Shown: positions 24,236 through 34,421 of the stretch, piece by piece
Position numbering within the stretch: the stretch's first letter is position 1
Layout of the letters: each line of letters opens with the position of its first letter
Source: Malus domestica
Lineage: Eukaryota > Streptophyta > Magnoliopsida > Rosales > Rosaceae
DNA length: 64,000 bases
Reading direction: 5' to 3'
Assembly: GCF_042453785.1 (NCBI RefSeq)
Contig: NC_091675.1
Coordinates: 3,794,501-3,858,500 of the forward strand
Notes under the pieces: generated by a model
What the model saw: only the letters and a program-made list of their open reading frames with translations
Told to the model about the DNA's origin: nothing
The model's database searches: none
Made by a program: the position numbers and the translations under genes

Positions 24236-24677
24236 GGGAGCGTTTGTTGCGCCGGACTATCTCGGACTGGATTAGCTTCAAGGACTAAGCTGGACTGGCT
24301 TAGACTAGACTAAGCTGGACTAACTTAGTGAAGCGTTTGGTGCAGTGTTGGATTAAGAAGCTGGATAATAACAAATTCTAATATTATATTATTTAATATA
24401 TAAATTATTAATATTTTATTATGATCTAGGTGACCGGAGATGACGAGGAGTCTATCGGGAGTGGTTGTTGAGCATGACGAGGACGAAAGAGGATAGTCTT
24501 AGCTAGTCCCATGGTTATTGGGGGGTCTCGCTAAGACCTCTTAGTGAAGGGTTTTGTCCATGCTAGTCCCCTTTAGTCTCATTAATGTTAGTCCCAGCAT
24601 GGAACAAACACGGTATTGGACTAACAGCTAGTCCAGTCCAGTCCAGTCCCACTTAGTGAGGGCAAACAAACACCCCC
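24236..24677. mobile_element. Tourist-like (PIF/Harbinger) MITE, TSD TAA
   Basis: Flanked by TAA (24233-24235 and 24678-24680). Ends GGGAGCGTTTGTT and, inverted, GGGGGTGTTTGTTTGCCC. Internal GGACTAGCTGGACT/CTAGTCCAGTCCAG words repeat in both arms. No coding sequence; 442 bp. Confidence 0.82.
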
Positions 24678-24680
24678 TAA

Positions 24681-25165
24681 GGGACTAGAGTGGGTCCGCG
24701 CTATCCTGACTATGATATAAAACAAATTTCGGCAACCTTAACTATGAGACATGAGGAAGATGGATTGTTCCTTGTGAAGAAGTTGAGTCAAATCTCACGT
24801 CGTCGTCTTCTGATTCTAACATTTTGTTGTTATATCTTTGTAGTTTGATGAAATGATTATTTGATTCTTTCTATTAAATTTAATAGGTCTTTCAGTTTTG
24901 TGAAGATTACTTTGATTCCTCATGTTATGAGTTCAACTTTTTTTCTATACATATATGAAAGGCCCTCCCTCACATAGAATCCTGGCTCAACCATGGAATA
25001 TAATATATGTTGGAAAACTTACACATATCATTATTTTATTGAAACGAAATTGGCTTCGTGAAAAAAAACCAATTCCATGTAAGTCATTATACAAGTGAGA
25101 AGATATTGAAAGAGTTGCCTTAACATTTCTCTTCTTTTATACCTAAAACAAGAAAAACTCTATTG
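24681..25165. other. intergenic DNA
   Basis: AT-rich; nothing recognised. Confidence 0.5.
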
Positions 25166-25173
25166 TATATGGA

Positions 25174-25579
25174 TAGGCCTGATATTTTGGACCCAACCCG
25201 TTAACCCGACCTGACCCAACTCGTTAATATTTGTATTTGGGTGGATGCTTAAAGGGTCGGGTCACTAACGGGTGAACCCGTTAACAACCCGATAAATAAC
25301 GGGTCACTTTGGGTCAATCCTTTTGACCCGTTAACACCCGTTAGCACCCGTTAGTTGATGATATTTTAGTAATTTTAATAAAGTCTTAATAATAAAAAAT
25401 AAACTTTATGCCAAAAAAAAAAAAAATTTAACGGGTGTTAACGGATGAAACGGGTGACTCGTTAGCTTAACGGGTCGGGTTCGGATGACCCGTTAGCTTA
25501 ACGGATTGGGTTCGGATGACCTGTTAACTTAACGGGTAGGGTTCAACCCGACCCAAACCCAATAAACCCGACCCGTCTA
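25174..25579. mobile_element. hAT MITE (ACCCGTTA family), copy 1
   Basis: The 8-bp flanks TATATGGA and TATACGGA match at 7 of 8 positions. It starts TAGGCCTG and ends CCGTCTA. The body is filled with AACGGGT/ACCCGTTA words in both orientations. The 8-bp duplication fits the hAT superfamily. It lies less than 1 kb upstream of the mitochondrial carrier start codon, probably next to the transcript start. A second copy is at 47669. Confidence 0.82.
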
Positions 25580-26491
25580 TATACGGATATCACCAGAAGG
25601 TACACCTAAAAATCCACGTGGACAAACGCTAGTTGTGGATCAGTGTAGTCAATGTACCCAATTCCACCCAATTCCGCGTTGGACAGAAGGAGAGAGACGG
25701 AAACAGAGGAGATAGAGGTACGTAACTGTCGAAAGAAGGTTCAGAGAAAGTCCGAGGAAACCTCTCCATCTCCTTTCTCCTTCCGAAAGGGGAACGGGCA
25801 CTTCATTCATTCATTTGGAACGTCATTTGACCATAAAAAAACATTATTGTTTTTGCTAAATTCCAAATCTTTGGTGCCCGTTCTCCTTTCTGACCCAAAT
25901 CCAATTCCAATTCCAATTCATGGTGGGGTTTTGAATTCCCTCTTCGATTCCTTTTCCTCCACTTCCGGTTCACAAAACCCACAAATCTGATTCCCTTTTT
26001 GCAACCAAAGGCTGCGGCTTTCGATTGGAGGGAATTTTGGGTCCGTTACCGGAGGAGAAACCTTTGATGGGTTGTGTGTGATTTTCGATTTCGTTCATGT
26101 TTTGTGAGTGTTTGATTTTAGGAGTTTTCGATAGTTTTCGGGTCGGTTTTTATATGGGTGTTTGATGGGTTTGTGATTAATTTACTTGAGCATTGCTGTA
26201 ATAATTGGAGAATTTGAGTGTTTCCGTGGTGTGGTTGCTCGGTCAGATTGGTATCCTTGAATGTATCTTGCTATCTGTGCGGTGGAGGATCGGCTTCTGA
26301 GCGTGCCCGACTCGAATCTGGGTGTTCTCAGGCCGTTTTACCTGCCCATTGAGCAAAAGGCCGTCAATTTTTGTTTTCCGAGAGATAGATGGGATAAGGA
26401 GTTCTTCAAGTTGCAGAGCGGATAATAAATTACCTGTCGAATTTACGAAAAGTTTTGGCTTTGGTGGTTGTTTTGTTTCAAGAAATTTGAG

Positions 26492-28386
26492 ATGGGTTCG
26501 ACGCAGAGATCTACCTTGTCAACAAATGTGGCGGAATTGGTTGATGCTTCGCAATCAGCCCGCCAAGAGGTTTCGTACATTGGTAGTATGCCGGTTTATG
26601 TTAGGGAGTTCATTGCCGGGGGCGCTGCTGGAGGATTCGCGAAGACTGCGGTTGCGCCGCTGGAAAGGACCAAGATACTCTTGCAGGTGAGGCATTTAAC
26701 AAGCTCCATTTTTCTAGGCTAATTAGTTTAGTATATAGTGAATGGATGTTTGAGGAATATTTTCATTGTGAATGATTCTGCTCGGATATGTTTCTATTGC
26801 CATTTTCGTCACGCTAGGCAGCGCGTTGTTATGTGCTCAGTTTCTGCATTTGTTTTCATGTACTTCTAGACAAGAACAGAGTTCCGTTCTCTCGGAGTGT
26901 GTCAATCTCTGAAGAAGTTATTTCAGCATGAAGGTGTTCGAGGATTCTACAAGTAAGTTGGATGTGAACAATCAATTTTTAAGTTTCGTTATCAAACTTT
27001 ATACATGTCGCCATAACAATTATTCTTGAACTTTCTTGTCTGTTTTTTTTCAGAGGAAATGGAGCTAGTGTCGTTCGAATTATTCCCTATGCAGCCTTAC
27101 ATTACATGACATATGAGCAGTACAGGTGTTGGATCTTGAACAATTATTCTGCTTTAGGTTCAGGGCCTCATATTGATCTTTTAGCCGGTGCAGCAGCTGG
27201 AGGGACAGCCGTTTTATGCACGTACCCCTTGGACCTAGCTCGCACCAAACTTGCTTATCAGGTCATTATCTTGAATATATCTTGTTGGTACCTTTTTCTT
27301 TATATCAAATCAATTTTTGTAATTGTTCATTGATTCGTTGTTTAATCGCTTTGTTATGATTTGTTTAGGTTGTTAATACTAGAGGCAACTTTGATTATGG
27401 TATGAAAGGCGCACATGCTCAAGTTGCTTATAAGGGCATAAAGGACGTGCTTTCAAGTGTTTACAAGGAAGGGGGCTTGCGTGGGCTCTATCGAGGTGTA
27501 GGTATGTATCTCATAGCTGAGTGTCCTGCTAAGACTTTTGCTGATATGAAGTGCCGTTTGTTCTTACGTGATGCAATATAATGGTCAAGCTAATGTTAAC
27601 TTGGAGCCATTTCTGCTTGATCAGGCCCAACACTCACCGGAATACTCCCTTATGCTGGTTTAAAGTTCTATATATATGAGGAACTTAAACTCCATGTTCC
27701 TGAAGAGTATGAAAAGTCCATTATGATGCGTCTTTCCTGTGGAGCTTTGGCCGGGTTATTTGGGCAAACTCTGACATACCCCTTGGATGTCGTTAGGAGG
27801 CAAATGCAGGTATTGCTTTGTCAATATTATCATAATTTTGTTAAGTGTTGGTTCGTGTTGCTATATTCTGCTTTTTTATGTTACATTTTTGCTTGGAATT
27901 GAAATTTGTTGCAATAAAAAGCATGGGGTCAAGGTTATATGACATTATAATTTGGATTACAGGTTGAGAATTTGCGGTCTTCAGATCATGGCGGTGTTAG
28001 GTACAGAAACACAATGGCGGGTCTTAAATATATCATCCGAAACCAAGGATGGAAAAAGTTGTTTTCAGGCCTAAGCATTAATTATATGAAGGTAATTTCT
28101 CATTCTCTGTGTCAAATTAGTAAACTGAATTTCAGACACGATCGAGTGTGTGTAGTTGCAAGGATAAGTTCTTGTTTCTGGGTCCCTGTTGATACTTCGA
28201 ATAGGTTTCCTTCTTTACGCATTTCTTAAAGGTCGAGTTTACAAGAGTTTTGGCCATGATCGTCCTGCTAACAAAAGATTTTTACCGTGTTCTCAGATCG
28301 TTCCTTCTGTGGCAATCGGTTTCACTGCATACGACACGATGAAGGTTTGGCTCCACATTCCGCCCCATCAGAAGTCCAATCAATAA
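26492..28386 (+). CDS. mitochondrial carrier family protein, probable CoA carrier, 340 aa
   Basis: Seven exons (26492-26686, 26870-26952, 27054-27261, 27369-27501, 27625-27809, 27963-28091, 28297-28386) join in frame to 340 residues. Three carrier repeats are visible, each with the Px(D/E)xx(R/K) signature: APLERTK at about 55-61, YPLDLARTK at about 150-158 and YPLDVVRRQ at about 258-266. Each is paired with a GLRGLYRG- or GFYKGNG-type motif. The overall sequence ([44 protein letters not shown]) matches the plant CoAc1/CoAc2 carriers of the Leu5/SLC25A42 branch. These exchange CoA-type nucleotides across the inner mitochondrial membrane. The substrate is inferred from family only. A long 5' leader (about 25650-26491) precedes the ATG. 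Confidence 0.92.
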
Positions 28387-28577
28387 CTGCTGCTGCATGA
28401 CTGGAGATTCAGAATGTGTAAACTTACAAATTCCACCCAATAGTTAGAATTTGATGCTAACAGAGGCATTGTATCTCTCTTAATCATAAGAGATGATTTT
28501 ACCATTGTTATTGAAAATTGGATTTCTACATATGCTTTTCTTTCACTCTTTTATTTATTTAATTTTTTGACGAATTT

Positions 28578-28918
28578 GTGACACCATTTTTTTACGCAAC
28601 TTTTGACACATCTTTTGGTGGAGCCTATTTTACAATGTATTTTAATGATATGAACCTTCTTATCTTTTAGAAGTCATTCATAAATCATCCTTACAAAAAA
28701 TTAGACAAATCTAAAACAATTAAGACATTCATTTGTAGTGAAGAAAATCAACATACGTTTTTGCAAAGAAATCCTAAGCCCTTAATTCAACGGTCATATA
28801 GTTTCGGATTTTAGTGATTTTTTAGATAAGAAAATAGACGGTTTAGATCATTGAAATACATTATAAAATGTGTTTTACAAAAACATATGTTAAAATTATG
28901 TGAGAAAATAGTGTCACG
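28578..28918. mobile_element. inverted-repeat MITE of unassigned superfamily
   Basis: Ends TGTGACACCATTTTTT and, inverted, CGTGACACTATTTTCTC. The arms stay alignable for about 80 bp (AATGTATTT, AATGAT, AACC). No clear target duplication. Non-coding, 3' of the carrier gene. Confidence 0.6.
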
Positions 28919-30240
28919 GATCCATCCATTAAATATATATATTTGTTTTGATAGGCAGGAACTGCTAATGTCTTTTTAAATTTCTAGTTGATAGGTATGA
29001 ATTGGGCCACAAAACCTACCACTTTTATTCAAAGGAAATAAGCTAAATTAAAGAACAAAACCTCGAGGGCTACCAGGACAAAATGCATCGTACAACACCC
29101 ACTTGGCAGGATAGGAAGAGGGACAAACCCACACCACCCGACTTGGGTCTCTCCTTGTGTTTGTTTTACCGATGTTAAAAGAAAAAAAATAAACTTCACA
29201 ATAGATGTGTTGAAAACTTGAAATGTCACATGAGGAATTTTAAGGGCACCAAATTTTTTGGTGTAAAACTTCATGTAGTTCAGTAGGTTAAGAATATTCA
29301 TTTCTACACGTTTAATTAAAAGCTCGATTTCTTCTTCTTCGTAGTCAACTTTCTATCGCTTGTCTTGACTCTTTCCTTGTAAACGTTAACTTTCCATCAA
29401 CTAATATCGATTGTATATATCTCGACTAAATAAAAAGAAGAGAAATGCTAAGGAGACTCTCAAATTATGACTCTCTATGAATTCTATCATGCAAAAAATA
29501 TAGGATGTAAGAGAATTCATGGAAATTCTACTTGATAGAATCTCTTTAGCATTTATCAGAAACGAAAATAGGTTGAATAAGTGATTGGAAAAGTCAGTCA
29601 GTGAAGCTTCAAAGGTTATTTACTTGCATCTCAGTTCGATGATTAATGATTGGAAAAGTCGGTCAGTGAAGCTCAGAGGTTATTTCCTTGCATCTCAGTA
29701 CGACCAACTTTAACTTTTGAAACCAATATGCAGAGCCAGAACCTGGTTTGCTAGTGCAGATTAAGGAAGGAATCTCCGAAGAAATTTTGATTTTTGGATT
29801 GATTTGCATGTTAGATCTGAGCTTAATCTTGAGCACATGAATCATTATGCTTGATGGTTGTAGTTAATTGAAGTGTTTTTTTACAAGCGATAGGATAATC
29901 CACTCTAAATTCATCTAAACTACGGGAAGGGCAATTCAAACTTTGGTGCAAAGTCGTCAGTATTAGTCCTCGGATTTTGATTGAAGTTGTTTGTGTTTCC
30001 GTTCATGTAAATAGAGAGCTTAATGGATTCTTGTACAACCATTATTTACAGTAATTAACATTTGATTAGCTGATTTATTCATTCTGTAATGGTGCTATGT
30101 GGTCCATTATTATGCTTGATGGGTCTGATAAAATAAGTTTAATAATTGCTAGGTCAATAAGCTCATAAACTTGAGACTCTACAGAGCCAAAACTTAAAGC
30201 ATTTGAGCATACATTTCAAAATTCAGGCTCAACCTCTTTG
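28919..30240. other. intergenic DNA and remnant 5' leader of IQM unit A
   Basis: A tandem duplication of about 65 bp lies at 29582-29703 (GATTGGAAAAGTC, GTCAGTGAAGCT, CTTGCATCTCAGT in each copy). From about 29790 (GATTGATTTGCATGTTAGATC, then ATTATGCTTGATGG) the DNA resembles the leaders of the IQM units at 34000 and 40960, so the duplication that made the units included their 5' leaders. Just before 30241 a stretch matches codons of units B and C but is interrupted. Confidence 0.55.
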
Positions 30241-31480
30241 ATGGATAGAAATCGCGAAACAGTGCGGGTTAGTCAGCTCGATGCTGCAGCGACTAAGATT
30301 CAGAAAGTCTATAGGGGTCACCGGATCAGACGTAACCTTTCGGATTCTATAGATCTGCTTGAGGGACTATGGTTGGTTTGTACCATAAAAGTTCGAATTT
30401 TTTCTGTGGTGTACAACTAATTAATTGTTTGTTATTTTATTGTATTTGTGTGACAGTGGTAGGTGCAAGGACTTAGGCTTTGCAGCTCCGGAACGAAGCA
30501 CAGAATCCTTAAATATTGAGAAGCAGGAAACTGCTGTGTCACGGTGGTCGCGGGCTATAGGATAAGGGCTGCCAAGGTACTTTGTCGACATCAACAAGAT
30601 TTCTGAGATATGCTTTACGGAGATTTCCAATTTAAGAGAAAAACTTTTGTCGTGTTTGTAGATAGGGAAGGGTTCGGGCAAGGATGACAGGGCTCAGAAA
30701 CTAGCTCTGCAACACTGGCTTGAAGATAGTTACTATCACCCGTCTGAAGATAGTTACGAAGAATTTCTTAGCTTCTTGTGGGACCACCAAGTAGACCTAA
30801 CCAATGTCAAATCATCAGGCCTCATTAGCTTCTGGGATCAACAGCACCAAGTAGGCAACCTAACCAATGTTGAATCACCAAAGCTCACACCGGACACCCA
30901 TGTAAGTTGTCTACCAGTCCCTTCGCCACGAACAAGCCCAAAGATCTGGCCTTTTTCGTGCATGAAGTTTATATTATACTTGATGTATTTCTGTTCTCTT
31001 TTGTAGGTTATATCAGGAGAGTGGACCTTTTTAATCACCGCCCTCTGCCTAGAGATTTTGTCAATTTCTTTTTATCAAGCTGCCTCCCCAAGTAAGCCCC
31101 GATATGCACTATTTGGTATGATATTGGCTATTGCAGCTCTACTCATTTGCATCTGGGAGCTCGTTTACAAGGGTAAAAAGGAAGGAGTTGTACTGCGGCG
31201 GTGGGGAAAGTACTTGTGGTGGTTTTATTATCCGCATTCCACCCAGCTTTTTGGAACTCTTCCCGACTTTTATGGATTAATTGGTAGCACTATGCAGTGT
31301 TTTTGCTCGACAGTTCAATATGTTTGGTTCTCTCAACATGCTGACAATCCCATCAAAGTTTCCCTTTGGCCTGCAATATTTCTTGTATGCTTGGGTGCCA
31401 AAAGGTTAGCTGAGATCAAAATGAGAGCAATGGACACGGAGATTAGACAAGGACTAATTGTGATTGAGCGAGCAGATTAA
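30241..31480 (+). pseudogene. IQM unit A: rearranged, decayed IQM copy with a four-helix membrane exon
   Basis: Recognisable pieces: 30241-30371 (IQ motif [18 protein letters not shown]); 30463-30576 (matches IQM exon 2 but has a small indel and an in-frame TAA); 30662-30901 (IQM exon 3 running directly into an exon-7-like SYEEFLSFLWDHQVDLTNV, so exons 4-6 are absent); a short IQM exon-8 relic at about 30902-30966 (SCLPVPSPRTSPKI); and 31007-31480, an open 157-codon exon. The last exon encodes four hydrophobic helices shared with unit B. The N-terminal part of the first exon is shortened relative to B and C. The frame break in exon 2 makes a full-length product unlikely, but the membrane exon itself is intact. 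It may be expressed from a different start or isoform. Confidence 0.65.
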
Positions 31481-32183
31481 AAAGGTTCGTGATGGTTGAA
31501 CCTGTGACTCTACGACTAACATGGGCATTCAAGTTATAACGCCAATTCGTCTCAGTTATGTGATGGCTTGTATGTTGTTTCTTATGTGTGCTACTTTTAG
31601 TTTGTAGTATAATTAGTTTTGCTTCAAACTGATAATACAGCAAAATGATGATCGCGGTCTGTAATTATACAAACTTATGTTTCAGGTTTTACCTTATACA
31701 TGGATTTGAAGTGATTAATCTTTGCTGATAATTTAATCTGCAAAACATTCTTGGATCTCGAAACTTTGTTCTTTGATTGTAACATTTAGATTTTCTGGTT
31801 AAACTTTGTTGTTGTACTGTTAGGTACAATAGCACACTGGAAGGACTTAAATTTATTCCACTGGAGTTATAACGGGCTTGTTTTTTGTCAATTCTGGACT
31901 CTGAGTGTGTGCGCGTGTGTATTCAATCAAATTTCTACTTGTCCAAGCAAAGAATGCTGACCAAAACAATGCCTCTTTTGCATCATTGGTATCGATGTTT
32001 TAGAAGGCGAAGATATAAACGAAGCGTTTCATGAATAGTCCCGTCTAGACGAAAGCCTCGAGGTGTGAGGTGCCTCACAGGACTTAAGATGTTTAGTATA
32101 TATTGTATATAATTACTTTTTCTTGTTGGCCAATCACTTTTTTAAGCAAAAAATATTATAAGGTTACAAGATGTTTTTATAAA
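31481..32183. other. 3' flank of IQM unit A and intergenic DNA
   Basis: Around 31985-32100 is the left part of a degraded repeat (TGTTTTAGAAGGCG, CCTCGAGGTGTGAGG). Its probable other end is at about 33130-33310 (AGGCATGCCTCATCCGCTTT through TTTTTAAAACAC). The MULE MITE at 32184 would then be nested inside it. No gene. Confidence 0.4.
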
Positions 32184-32761
32184 GGGAAAATTTTTGAAAT
32201 GTCATATGAACTTGTATACATTTTTAATTTGTCATATAAATTAAAATTTTAAGCAATTTGTCATATCAACTTTCCGAAATCATTAATTTGTCTTCTCACC
32301 CCAACTCCGTTATGTTTTCCATCAAATACAAGTCATGTGCAGAGTTATTTCAGTCATTTTAGCATCTTTTCACAAGTTTTTTTTACTTTTCCTTAGTACA
32401 AAAACTTAAATTTTGTGTTAGTGGGTATTCACGAGGATCATTGTGAACAAAATCTTTGAGAAAGTATAGCGTAGCAACAGCTACGCTCCTTCTATGGCTT
32501 TAGAAAACCTAGAGTTTTTTGTGGAATATAACTTAATAAAAGGGAAGTGAAGTGTTAGAATGACCCAATACCCTAAACACAAGTCATGTGCGAGACACAT
32601 GTCGCACATGACTTGTATTGGATAAAAAACTTAACGGAGTTAGGATAAGATGACAAATTAATGATTTTAAAAAGTTGGTATGACAAATTGCTTAAAATTT
32701 TAGTTTATATGACAAATTGAAAGTTGTGTACACGTTCATATGACATTTCAAAAAATTTCCC
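32184..32761. mobile_element. MULE-type MITE with ~150-bp terminal inverted repeats
   Basis: Perfect 9-bp duplication TTTTATAAA (32175-32183 and 32762-32770). Ends GGGAAAATTTTTGAAATGTC and its inverted counterpart. The arms align through ATATGACAAATT, CAATTTGTCAT and ACAAGTCATGTGC. No transposase. 578 bp. Confidence 0.88.
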
Positions 32762-32770
32762 TTTTATAAA

Positions 32771-34421
32771 AGGCAACTGTTATTAGCACCCAAAAAATCT
32801 CATTCTGCACTCCTATTACAAACATGTTTTATTTTTAGTCTCTTGAAATCTATAAAATAATATTTTGAGGAAAATCTAATAAAAAAAATATGTTGGGAGA
32901 ATATATTGGGGAATATGCTGAACACTTGGGAAATATGTTGGAAAACTAGTGAATAACTATCAATGGTCAGTTTAAAGAGGAAAAAAATAACGAAAAATCC
33001 GCCAAAAATATAATAAAGAAAACGAAAAATCAGCAAAAGAAAACACTCCAAAAGACGCAGTCTTCTTCAAGACTTCATCATCTTTTCAAAGTGCTCTACA
33101 ACTAAAACTTTCAGATTTTAATTGAAAAATTTCCAGATTCTAACTTTTAAACAAACAAAAAACGCCTTAGGCATGCCTCATCCGCTTTGGCATGCGTCGA
33201 TCACGTCTAGGCAAGTTTTTGCCTACTCCCACTAGGCAAAGACAGTTTCACCCCCGTCTCGCCTTTGAAGTCGCACAGGCACACATCAAGGCAGGTTTTT
33301 AAAACACTGATTGGGGTTGTAGATTATATAATCTATAAAAAGGGACTTAAATTATCATGGAAAGTTTGGATGTTGACCTTAAATTGACCAGTTTCTGATT
33401 ATCAAAAGCTGTTTCGTCATGTCGCGTTTGGCAGAATTAAAGGGTTTTTGGATTCTTTCTAAGTGCTGTCCAAAGTCAATCAGTCAAGCTCAAAACAAGA
33501 GTGAAACAAATTATAAAGGGATGTGCTATTCACACATTCTTTTTTACTTCTCACACAACATTTGTTAATTTATATCTGTTGATTTTCTTCAATTTATCTA
33601 ATCCGACGGCTGAAAATTAAAAGGATGTGTAGATATCACACCCCATTATAAAGGAGGCAGATTCTCTGCCCAATGACATTCTGTACCCTCCTGTTTTTTA
33701 TGGTCACGGACTCACGGTTAAGTCAGTCAATATTTTATATTATTTTTTATACAGATAATAAGATAAAATGAATAATAATATAAAATGTTGACTGACGTGG
33801 CTTAATCGTGACCACACAAACAATTGAAAGTGAAAGGCAAGAGAATCTGCCTCCAGTTATAAACGCGTAAACAGTATTATTATCAATCATGCAGCCGATA
33901 TAATTTGACTGGTAAATCTTGTCCAATTTCTTCGATCTTTCTCTTCAACTTCGTTGAAGCCAGTGATCAATGGAGCGGGGATTCTGAAGGTATTTTGGGT
34001 TATTGATTTGCATGTAAGATTCATCTTAATCTTGATCTTAATATTAATTACCATTTAGTTACCTTATCTCAATCTCTAATTCTCTTGTAGCTATGCGGTC
34101 CATTATGCTTGATGGGTTGTAGTTGATTCAAGTGTTTCTGTGATACCTTATTTTGACAATGCGACATTTTAAACTGCTCTAATCTTAAGGGCAGGAGGAT
34201 TTGAACCTAAATACAAGGAGACGGGAATTTAGTCCGCTGACCAACTGTTCTAATTCACGTCTACGTGTTGCCTTGATTCCTAGCATGAACTGAATTGTGT
34301 GGTGCTGGTCCTGCTGGACTGATAAGAGCAGGTTCAATCGTTATTGAGTCACAGGCCAAAATGCTTCAATGATTGCAAAATTTATGGATTGAGATACTGA
34401 AGACACAAGCTTTTTGGTTGA
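32771..34421. other. intergenic DNA and leader of IQM unit B
   Basis: Holds the right part of the repeat mentioned at 31481, the MITE at 33518, and from about 33970 the leader of unit B (GATTTGCATGTAAGATTC, ATTATGCTTGATGG), which has counterparts in units A and C. Confidence 0.5.
33518..33644. mobile_element. 127-bp MITE, 8-bp TSD, copy 1
   Basis: Perfect duplication ATTATAAA (33510-33517 and 33645-33652). Ends GGGATGTGCTATTCACACA and, inverted, GGGGTGTGATATCTACACA. Same length as the copy at 36871. Confidence 0.85.

Noticed and set aside
26322-26690. 122-codon + frame overlapping the first exon of the mitochondrial carrier
   Set aside because: It lies in another frame of the 5' leader and exon 1; the carrier frame carries the PLERTK motif and all downstream exons.
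34180-34265. tRNA-like words (GGATTTGAACCTAA) upstream of IQM unit B
   Set aside because: No cloverleaf or A/B boxes at the right spacing; similar words recur near 52325 and 52990 as dispersed repeat fragments.
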